8,957 nt of DNA from positions 1-8,957 of the forward strand of contig SLGQ01000314.1 in the NCBI GenBank assembly GCA_007136595.1, read 5' to 3'. The stretch is from Candidatus Sumerlaeota bacterium. Lineage in GTDB: Bacteria; UBP6; UBA1177. The translations under genes were made by a program, and so were the position numbers. The notes beneath the pieces were generated by a model. It worked only from the letters and a program-made list of their open reading frames with translations. It was not told the DNA's origin and ran no database searches. Within the stretch, counting starts at the first letter, position 1; the number at the start of each line of letters is the position of its first letter. Positions 1 to 6,284 of the stretch are shown piece after piece.

Positions 1-581
1 ATGTATTTTGCAAGCACTTCTTTACCAGATCCACTGTCACCGGTAATAAGAACCGTGCTGTCAGTAGGAGCAATTTTTGAAGCGGCTGCAAGAATGTTTT
101 TCATCACTGTGCTTTCAAATACCATATCCCCTGTATCGGACAAACCGTCATTCCCGGCACTTTGCTTTTCCTTAGCTTTTTTAGACGGGACGGCAGATTT
201 TTTATTATCAAGATAATTTTTCATGCATTTAGAGACAATATCCCTTATCTCTGCCATGTTAAAAGGTTTGCTGACATAGTCAACAGCTCCCAGCTCCAGA
301 GATTTTATTGCCTGTTCAGTTGATGCATAAGCGGTTATAACGACAACCTGTGAATCGGGAGTGCGAATCCTGAACTCATTTAACAGATCTATTCCGTCAA
401 TTGCTTCAGGCATGTTGTAGTCCATCAGAATAACACCGTATTTGTTGTCAGATATCAGATCCAGTGCTTTCTGTCCGTTTTCTGCAACACTCACGGAATA
501 CCCTTCCTTCTTCAGAAGTATCTCAAGATACTGACGCATACTTAATTCATCATCAACAACAAGAATTCTCCTGTCATTCAT
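1..581 (-). CDS. pilR: PilR-like NtrC-family response regulator, N-terminal part (cut by left edge)
   Basis: Cytoplasmic sigma54-dependent transcriptional activator, the likely partner of the PilS kinase encoded just upstream. The 193 visible codons show a receiver domain (about 4-122) with the acidic pair D10-D11, phospho-acceptor D54, T83 and K105. A Lys/Ser-rich linker (about 125-150) follows, then the start of the AAA+ domain with a Walker A motif GDSGSGKE at 181-188. The GAFTGA loop, Walker B and HTH would lie beyond the edge. The ATG at 579-581 has a good Shine-Dalgarno GGAGG six bases upstream, inside the end of pilS; the two genes overlap by 8 bases (ATGAATGA). In known systems PilR activates pilA; that role is inferred here from gene order. 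The receiver has one extra residue after the conserved M-P (MPEAIDG). The family is very secure. The name pilR rests on the pilS/pilBTC context, as NtrC-family regulators look alike in this part. Confidence 0.93.
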   Translation of the reverse strand, partial: MNDRRILVVDDELSMRQYLEILLKKEGYSVSVAENGQKALDLISDNKYGVILMDYNMPEAIDGIDLLNEFRIRTPDSQVVVITAYASTEQAIKSLELGAVDYVSKPFNMAEIRDIVSKCMKNYLDNKKSAVPSKKAKEKQSAGNDGLSDTGDMVFESTVMKNILAAASKIAPTDSTVLITGDSGSGKEVLAKY

Positions 582-2154
582 CACTTCCCTCCAAATAAGG
601 AACAAGTTCAACAATGACTCTCGCCCCTTTTTCTGTATTAAAAGCTGTCACCTTCCCGCCAAATTTAGTTACAATTCTGTAAACTTGTGCCAAACCAAGC
701 CCGGTTCCCCTTTTTTTTGTAGAAAAGAAGGGATCGAAAATTCTGTCAAGATTTTTCTCTATGAACCCTTTCCCCTCATCATCAAAATAGACCTCTATTT
801 TCTTTGGGGAAACTTTAGTATAGATATTGATCTTCCCCTTTTCATCCATGGCTTCACTGCTGTTAATAATGATGTTCCAGAACACTTCTTTTAATCTGTC
901 CGGATCAACAAAAAGAGCAATATCATCAATTTTTGTATCTATGGTAACATTTTTGTTTGTCATTGAAAAAAGTGTTACAACATCTTCCAGGATCGGTTTT
1001 AAAGAACATTCTTCAAAGTTGTATTTCAGTTCTTCTGTATATTTAAAAAGAGAATCCAGCAACATTTTTACTCTCTGCCCTTCCCTTTTTACAATTTTTA
1101 CCAGTTGTTCCCCTTCGTTATCACCGCTCGATATTTCACTGAACATAAGCTCACTTGCTCCGACCAGACTGGTAAGAGGATTCTTTATTTCATGGGCAAT
1201 TGAAGCGGTAAGTCTTCCAATTGCCGCCATTCTTTCCTGGCGCTCGGCTTCTTCTTCTTTTTTTCTGATACTTGTAACATCTGAAAATATTATAACTTTC
1301 TGGGAATCAATGTACGGCATTACTGTAAAACTGAACCAGAGATCACCTATCTTTCTTTCAGACCATTTCCCGCTGGCTGAAGGATCGGATGTCATTGTCC
1401 CTATAACATTGTCCAATATTTTGCTGAACTGTTCCGCATGCTTATTGTAGTAAAGTTTTTCAAAATTTTCCCCGAGGATTACTACACCCATATTAATGTT
1501 TGAGAATATTGAGAAAAAATGTCTCCGAAGTTCTTTGTTTTTGTGTGCACTTTCAACAAGATTTTTACTTGCCCTCTGAAAACCTTTTGAAATTCTGCTC
1601 GCAATAAAACCTGTGAAAGAAAAAAACAAAAGATAGGTGAACAATCTCGAAAAATATGTTTCCCACTTTGCTGCATAAAGCTCTACAAGTTCGGTACTTA
1701 TCAAGGGAAGAAGAGACATTTTCACAACTATACCCTGAGAAAGCAAGAGTACGAAAGCAAAAAGAGTTGCAAAAATAGCCCCTTTTTCTTTTAAAAGTAT
1801 CCCCGCATAAACAATATTGATTATAATGACATACAAATACGGCGATTCGATACCGCCAGAAAGATAGCTTACTATTACCCAGAAAAATATTTCAACTGAA
1901 AATTGAATATATGCGAACAGTTGCAAATATTTTGCTGTTAAACTGCCATTGATCACAAGCGAGACTATGTTAAATACAACAATTATGAATGATGCTGAAA
2001 GAAAAACCTTGTTGGCAAAAGAAAACATATCTGTGTTTTCGCGGATATAAGGAAAAAGGAAGAAAGAAAAAACAACGGTAAAAACGAAGAAAAACCTAAT
2101 GATGAAATAAGAATAAAGGTGACTTCTGAAATCTTCAGTAAAAAGAGGGTTCAT
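574..2154 (-). CDS. pilS: PilS-like membrane sensor histidine kinase
   Basis: Inner-membrane histidine kinase, 526 aa, expected to phosphorylate the PilR-like regulator encoded next. About six hydrophobic segments occupy the N-terminus (roughly 17-36, 48-68, 78-98, 105-121, 126-145, 169-186). A weak PAS-like domain follows (about 212-295, beginning NINMGVVILGENFEKLYYN) and then a charged helical linker. The HisKA domain has the H box AHEIKNPL with phospho-acceptor H321. The HATPase domain shows the N box NIIINSSEA (427-435), G1 DDEGKG (458-463), F box FDPFFS (473-478) and G2 GTGLGL (483-488), so all catalytic motifs are intact. This layout matches PilS, whose six-helix membrane domain in Pseudomonas senses PilA in the membrane. 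The start codon overlaps the pilC stop as ATGA. The Shine-Dalgarno is weak (GTTGG just before the ATG), so translation probably depends on coupling to pilC. An A8 tract lies between the F and G2 boxes. Confidence 0.93.
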   Translation of the reverse strand: MNPLFTEDFRSHLYSYFIIRFFFVFTVVFSFFLFPYIRENTDMFSFANKVFLSASFIIVVFNIVSLVINGSLTAKYLQLFAYIQFSVEIFFWVIVSYLSGGIESPYLYVIIINIVYAGILLKEKGAIFATLFAFVLLLSQGIVVKMSLLPLISTELVELYAAKWETYFSRLFTYLLFFSFTGFIASRISKGFQRASKNLVESAHKNKELRRHFFSIFSNINMGVVILGENFEKLYYNKHAEQFSKILDNVIGTMTSDPSASGKWSERKIGDLWFSFTVMPYIDSQKVIIFSDVTSIRKKEEEAERQERMAAIGRLTASIAHEIKNPLTSLVGASELMFSEISSGDNEGEQLVKIVKREGQRVKMLLDSLFKYTEELKYNFEECSLKPILEDVVTLFSMTNKNVTIDTKIDDIALFVDPDRLKEVFWNIIINSSEAMDEKGKINIYTKVSPKKIEVYFDDEGKGFIEKNLDRIFDPFFSTKKRGTGLGLAQVYRIVTKFGGKVTAFNTEKGARVIVELVPYLEGSDE

Positions 2155-3347
2155 CCAACAGCCTGACCCATGCTGAATATCGGCAGATACATTGCAACCA
2201 TCATCGTTCCGACAATACCGCCTATGAAAATCATCATCAACGGCTCGATCATCGAAGTAAGTCCGTCAATTGCAACATCAACTTCCTCTTCATAAAAGTC
2301 TGCTATCTTGTTAAGCATCGTATCCATTGCACCGGTTGCTTCTCCAACCCCTATCATCTGAACGACCATTGAGGGGAAAACATTGGCATCGGTAAGCGGA
2401 GTTGTCATGTCATTACCTTCCATAACTTTTTCCCTTACAAAAACGATCGCTTTTTCAATAACCAGATTACCCGCGGTCCTCGAAACAACTTCAAGTCCGT
2501 CAACCAGAGGAACACCTGAACTTACAAGCGTTCCGAGAGTTCTTGTAAATCTTGCAACTGCCGATTTTTTGATAAGATCCCCAACTATGGGTGCCTGCAA
2601 TGCAAATTTGTGAACATTAAATCGGAACTGCCTGTTTTTCATGCCGAATTTAAATCCGAAAACAGCTCCGACAAGAGCTACAATAATTAAAAGTATATTG
2701 TCCTGTGTCCATTCACTCATATCAACGACCATCTGTGTCAGACCGGGCAATGCCTGCCCCTGCGACATGAACATTTCAGCAAATGTTGGAACGACCCAGT
2801 AAAGAAGAACAATGGTAATACCTATGGTTGCAATGAGAACTATTGCGGGATATTTCATCGCACTTTTGATCTTTGCATTTATTGCAGCATTTTTTTCAAG
2901 GAAAATGGCAAGTCTGTCAAGAATGGTATCAAGAATACCACCCACCTCACCTGCGGCAACAAGGTTGACATAGAGATCTGTATAGACTTTGGGGTGATCT
3001 TTAAGGGCATCGCTTAAAGATTTTCCTTCTTCAACTGCATTTTTCACTTTTCTTATGACACTTCTGAAATAGGGTGATTCAGCATTTGCAGCAAGAATTT
3101 CAAGACCTTGAATAATGGAAAGACCGGCGTTTATCATAGTGGCGAACTGTCTGGTAAAAATTACCAGCTCTTTGTGTTTCATTCCTCCGCCGCCGAGTTC
3201 GATCCTTGTCCAGTCTTTTGCTATGGAATCTGCTCTGACACCCATTGCCAAAAGAGCCTGACGGGCACCTCTTTCATCATCGGCATCAATGGAGCCTTTC
3301 ACAGTTTCACCTTTTTTGTTTGTTCCGGTGTACTTGTAAAACGGCAT
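2151..3347 (-). CDS. pilC: Type IV pilus inner-membrane platform protein PilC
   Basis: Polytopic inner-membrane platform protein of the type IV pilus, 398 aa, the usual length for PilC/GspF. PilB and PilT are thought to act on it to insert or withdraw pilin subunits. Residues 1-45 carry the typical leader motif (FYKYTGTNKKGETVKG). Two T2SF repeats follow, about 61-184 and 263-388, each with the GE..G signature (GEVGGILD at 133-140, GEATGAMD at 335-342) and the F.R.....SSG.P/NAG-type helix. Membrane segments are at about 167-188, 216-234 and 368-390. The ATG shares its A with the last base of the pilT stop (TAATG). A strong Shine-Dalgarno GGAGG sits five bases upstream, within the last pilT codons. 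GspF of type II secretion is the paralogous alternative, but the neighbouring pilT and pilS/pilR favour PilC. Confidence 0.95.
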   Translation of the reverse strand: MPFYKYTGTNKKGETVKGSIDADDERGARQALLAMGVRADSIAKDWTRIELGGGGMKHKELVIFTRQFATMINAGLSIIQGLEILAANAESPYFRSVIRKVKNAVEEGKSLSDALKDHPKVYTDLYVNLVAAGEVGGILDTILDRLAIFLEKNAAINAKIKSAMKYPAIVLIATIGITIVLLYWVVPTFAEMFMSQGQALPGLTQMVVDMSEWTQDNILLIIVALVGAVFGFKFGMKNRQFRFNVHKFALQAPIVGDLIKKSAVARFTRTLGTLVSSGVPLVDGLEVVSRTAGNLVIEKAIVFVREKVMEGNDMTTPLTDANVFPSMVVQMIGVGEATGAMDTMLNKIADFYEEEVDVAIDGLTSMIEPLMMIFIGGIVGTMMVAMYLPIFSMGQAVG

Positions 3348-4444
3348 TATTTCCTCCCTTTTTCATTTGACTTAGCCATGATCGAAGCAAACTCATCGTG
3401 GTTTGTAACTCTCATTTGCGCTTCAGTCATATCAATAATATCATTTTTTACCAGCCTGGCAAGGTCCTGTGTCATCGTCTGCATGCTGTGACCTTTCTGC
3501 CCTGACTGCATGACCGAATATATCTGTTGAAGTTTTTCTTCTCTGATAAGGTTTCTTACCGCGGCATTCGGGATCAGCACTTCACATGCGACTGTTCTTC
3601 CGCCACCATATTTTTTGGGAACAAGCTGCTGGGCAACAATTCCCTGAAGAACAAAACTGAGCTGTGCACGAACCTGAGACTGCTGATTCATCGGGAACAT
3701 GTCTATGATGCGGTTGATCGTTTCAATTGCACTGTTTGTGTGGAGTGTAGCAAGGGCAAGGTGTCCCGTTTCTGAAACACTGAGTGCCGTTGACATGGTT
3801 TCAAGATCCCTGATCTCACCTATGAGAACAATGTCCGGATCCTGTCTCAGGACAACTCTGAGAGCCGCTGCAAATGAACTGGTATCCGCACCAACTTCCC
3901 TCTGATTCACAATGCAGTTCTTGTGGCTGTGTATATATTCTATCGGATCTTCGATCGTTACTATGTGTCCTTTCCTGTCCCTGTTAATATAGTCAAGGAT
4001 AGAAGCCAGAGTGGTTGATTTTCCACTTCCGGTAGGTCCGGTAACAAGGATCAGTCCGTTAGGCTTTTTTGCCAGATCTTCAACAATAGGGGGCAAACCT
4101 AACTGTCTGAAATCAAGGATCTTATATGGAATAACACGGACGGCACACGATATTGCACCTCTCTGGAGGAAGATATTGGCTCTGAAACGGCTGAGATTTT
4201 TAACCCCGAAACTTAAATCAAGTTCATTTTTTTCTTCAAACTGTTTTTTCTGTTTTTCTGTAAGAATGCTATATGCAAGCCTCTTTGTATCCGTAGGAGA
4301 AAGGGGGGGAACATTAACAGGTCTAAGTGAACCGTCAATCCTTAGTTGAGGAGGACTGCCGCTTGTACAGTGGAGGTCGGAAGCATTCTGTTCGATCATA
4401 AGGGTAAGTAAATCCTGCAAAGAAAGCTGAGTGTTTTCTGACAT
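3347..4444 (-). CDS. pilT: Type IV pilus retraction ATPase PilT
   Basis: Hexameric cytoplasmic ATPase that drives pilus depolymerisation, hence twitching and DNA uptake in known systems. At 365 aa it is the usual PilT size. It lacks the long N-terminal extension and the four-cysteine zinc site of PilB. Visible motifs in order: the PAS-like N-terminal domain with ASDLHCTSGSPP (21-32), Walker A GPTGSGKST (136-144), Asp box TIEDPIEY (163-170), Walker B VLIGEIRD (206-213), His box HLALATLHTN (228-237), and the PilT hallmark AIRNLIRE as AVRNLIRE (295-302), which is needed for retraction in studied homologues. The ATG has GAGGTG four bases upstream; a 15-base gap separates it from the pilB stop, and the 3' end overlaps pilC by one base. 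PilU is a less likely alternative: this is the only PilT-type gene in the set and it keeps the retraction motif. A C7 tract falls in codons 46-48. Confidence 0.95.
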   Translation of the reverse strand: MSENTQLSLQDLLTLMIEQNASDLHCTSGSPPQLRIDGSLRPVNVPPLSPTDTKRLAYSILTEKQKKQFEEKNELDLSFGVKNLSRFRANIFLQRGAISCAVRVIPYKILDFRQLGLPPIVEDLAKKPNGLILVTGPTGSGKSTTLASILDYINRDRKGHIVTIEDPIEYIHSHKNCIVNQREVGADTSSFAAALRVVLRQDPDIVLIGEIRDLETMSTALSVSETGHLALATLHTNSAIETINRIIDMFPMNQQSQVRAQLSFVLQGIVAQQLVPKKYGGGRTVACEVLIPNAAVRNLIREEKLQQIYSVMQSGQKGHSMQTMTQDLARLVKNDIIDMTEAQMRVTNHDEFASIMAKSNEKGRK

Positions 4445-4459
4445 TTTTCACCTCAATGT

Positions 4460-6199
4460 TTAATCATCAGGAGCTGTGTTTCTCAATACTTCGGCTATTG
4501 TTGTAATCCCTTCCAGCAATCGCCTGTTGGCACTTCTTCTCATTGTTGACATTCCAAGCTGGATCGCAAGTTCTTTAAGTTCCATTGAACTGGCACCATT
4601 AAGAATGGCTTCTTTTATGGTATCGTTCATTGTCATTACTTCATAGAAAGCTATTCGACCTTTATATCCGGTGCCGTTACATATTTCGCAACCTTTACCT
4701 TCATATATCTGATAACCGTCGGCTATATCGCTCTCTTTTATTCCAAGTTTTAAAAGTTCATCTTCTGAAACTTCAATAGGTTCCTTGCATTTTGTACATA
4801 TCCTTCTTCCAAGTCTCTGTGCCATAACAATATTGACGGAAGATGTGACAAGAAAACTTTCTATCCCCATGTTCATAAGTCGTGTTATTGTTGAGGGGGC
4901 ATCGTTGGTGTGAAGAGTACTCAAAACCATGTGACCGGTAAGAGCCGCTTTGACCGCGATCTCACCTGTCTCAAAGTCTCTGATCTCACCAACCATTATT
5001 ATGTCGGGATCCTGACGAAGGAAAGATCTCAGAGCCGCTGCAAAATTCAGTCCTATCTGATCCCGGATAGGAACCTGATTAATTCCTTCGAGGTTGAACT
5101 CTACAGGGTCTTCGGCAGTACAAATATTAACAGCATCATTATTAAGTTCAAAAAGAGCTGAGTAAAGTGTAACCGTCTTACCTGAACCGGTGGGACCGGT
5201 AACAAGACACATTCCGTAAGGTTTGTGTATTGCTTCTTTAAAAGGGACAAGCTGTTCTTCGAAGAAACCGAGCTTGGTCATGTCAAGCTGGAGGTTACTT
5301 TTATCAAGAAGTCGGAGAACCACTTTTTCTCCGAAGATCACAGGACATACAGAAACACGGAAATCTATCGCTTCATCTCTTCCCACCTTGATTTTTATAC
5401 GACCGTCCTGAGGCACTCTTTTTTCAGCAATATCAAGGTTTGACATAACTTTGAAACGGGCAATGATAGCATCCATCATATGTCTGGGAGGATGAAGGGT
5501 ATCATAAAGAACACCGTCCATTCTGAGCCTTATCCTGAAACTTTTTTCATAAGGTTCAACATGGATGTCGGATGCTTTCTTTTTTATGGCATCAAGAAGT
5601 ATCATGTTAACAAGTCTGACAACAGGAGCATCACTTGAGTCTCTAATGGTTTCCTCAATGTTGTCCCCTTCTTCAAATTCCATTTCGTTGATTTGCAGCG
5701 TATCAACTTCATTAAGAAGATCTTCCATGTCAAATGCAAGTTCACCTAAAACGGATCCGCTTTTTTTATCTGCAGCCCCGTAATACTTCGTGATCGCATC
5801 ATCAATGTCAGACGCTGAAGCTACAACAACTTCAACATTGTAGTCTGTAAGAAACTTTATATCATCCTGAGCATTCATATTTGAGGGGTCGGTCATGGCA
5901 ACAGTCAAAGTATTTCCTATTCTTGATATAGGAACCACTTTGTACCTGTTAACGATCTGGCTTGAAAGGATCGTTACAACCTCAGGGTCAATATCAAGTT
6001 CACTCAACTCAATTTTAGGAACATTGTACTGTTCGCTTAGAATATCTACAAGCTGACCTTCATCAAGTCTGTTATCCCTGAACAGAATGTCTTTAATACT
6101 TTCACCGGTTTCTGCTGAAAGATCCTCAAGCTGTTTAAGCTCAGGAAGGGAGATGATACCCCTCCTTATCAGCATACCTGTCAATTGTCTGTTATTCAA
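4460..6199 (-). CDS. pilB: Type IV pilus extension ATPase PilB, probable TTG start
   Basis: Hexameric cytoplasmic ATPase that powers pilus assembly through PilC. With the TTG start at 6197-6199 it is 579 aa. An MshEN/GspE-N type domain occupies about 5-145, followed by an acidic linker (about 150-190). The GspE core shows ASDIHVEPYE (209-218), Walker A GPTGSGKT (335-342), Asp box TAEDPVEF (361-368), Walker B IIMVGEIRD (400-408) and His box HMVLSTLHTN (423-432). Four cysteines in two CxxC pairs (468/471 and 504/507) form the zinc site typical of PilB/GspE. The frame stays open to a GTG at 6221-6223 (587 aa), but that codon has no Shine-Dalgarno and would leave only about 14 bases of leader after the predicted promoter. 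The TTG has GGAGAG six bases upstream. GspE of type II secretion is the alternative; the adjacent pilT settles it as PilB. First gene of the pilus operon. Confidence 0.94.
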   Translation of the reverse strand: MNNRQLTGMLIRRGIISLPELKQLEDLSAETGESIKDILFRDNRLDEGQLVDILSEQYNVPKIELSELDIDPEVVTILSSQIVNRYKVVPISRIGNTLTVAMTDPSNMNAQDDIKFLTDYNVEVVVASASDIDDAITKYYGAADKKSGSVLGELAFDMEDLLNEVDTLQINEMEFEEGDNIEETIRDSSDAPVVRLVNMILLDAIKKKASDIHVEPYEKSFRIRLRMDGVLYDTLHPPRHMMDAIIARFKVMSNLDIAEKRVPQDGRIKIKVGRDEAIDFRVSVCPVIFGEKVVLRLLDKSNLQLDMTKLGFFEEQLVPFKEAIHKPYGMCLVTGPTGSGKTVTLYSALFELNNDAVNICTAEDPVEFNLEGINQVPIRDQIGLNFAAALRSFLRQDPDIIMVGEIRDFETGEIAVKAALTGHMVLSTLHTNDAPSTITRLMNMGIESFLVTSSVNIVMAQRLGRRICTKCKEPIEVSEDELLKLGIKESDIADGYQIYEGKGCEICNGTGYKGRIAFYEVMTMNDTIKEAILNGASSMELKELAIQLGMSTMRRSANRRLLEGITTIAEVLRNTAPDD

Positions 6200-6205
6200 T
6201 ATTTT

Positions 6206-6211
6206 CTCTCC
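6206..6211 (-). promoter_or_regulatory. Ribosome binding site of pilB (decides the start)
   Basis: The hexamer GGAGAG lies six bases before the TTG at 6197-6199. No comparable purine run precedes the in-frame GTG at 6221-6223. This favours the TTG as the pilB start. The nearby ATG at 6211-6213 is out of frame and soon hits a stop. Confidence 0.65.
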
Positions 6212-6237
6212 ATAATAGAACACCCGTTTTCAAAGCA

Positions 6238-6269
6238 CACAACAGTATATTTATTAGCAACATAACAGT
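6238..6269 (-). repeat. Imperfect direct repeat ACTGTTRTG in the pilB promoter
   Basis: ACTGTTATG (6269-6261) and ACTGTTGTG (6246-6238) match at 8 of 9 bases and begin 23 bases apart. One copy starts in the -35 hexamer and the other in the -10 hexamer. Three of the shared bases (ACT) come from the promoter hexamers themselves, so the repeat could be coincidental. It could also be a tandem operator. Confidence 0.3.
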
Positions 6270-6272
6270 CAA
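6244..6272 (-). promoter_or_regulatory. Sigma70-type promoter of the pilB-pilT-pilC-pilS-pilR operon
   Basis: On the minus strand, TTGACT (6272-6267) is followed by exactly 17 bases and then TATACT (6249-6244). Each hexamer matches the housekeeping consensus at five of six positions, and the spacing is optimal. Transcription would start near 6236-6238, giving a leader of about 38 bases to the TTG start of pilB. It lies in the only real intergenic gap of the window, in the right orientation. No TG extended -10 element and no sigma54 GG-N10-GC motif were seen in the gap. This is by inspection only. Confidence 0.7.
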
Positions 6273-6284
6273 GAAATCATGCAA

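Noticed and set aside
1..216. A plus-strand open frame at the left edge
   Set aside because: It is antisense to the pilR linker and Walker A region. The minus-strand frame carries clear NtrC-family motifs.
827..1450. A 207-codon plus-strand open frame opposite pilS
   Set aside because: It lies wholly antisense to the conserved kinase and PAS regions of pilS. Its translation is Ser/Phe/Leu-rich with no recognisable domain, as expected for a mirror of a real gene. I saw no convincing ribosome binding site.
4011..4349. A 112-codon plus-strand open frame opposite pilT
   Set aside because: It mirrors the Walker A region (reading VDFPLPVGPVTRISP), a well-known false ORF type opposite P-loop ATPases.
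2151..6199. A type II secretion (gspE/gspF) locus instead of a pilus locus
   Set aside because: The PilT-type ATPase with the AVRNLIRE retraction motif and the following pilS/pilR pair are features of type IV pili. No gspD or gspG-like gene is present in the window.
6200..6284. A terminator or riboswitch in the intergenic gap
   Set aside because: No stable stem followed by a T run and no known aptamer-like pattern could be found by eye. The gap is explained by a promoter and a ribosome binding site.
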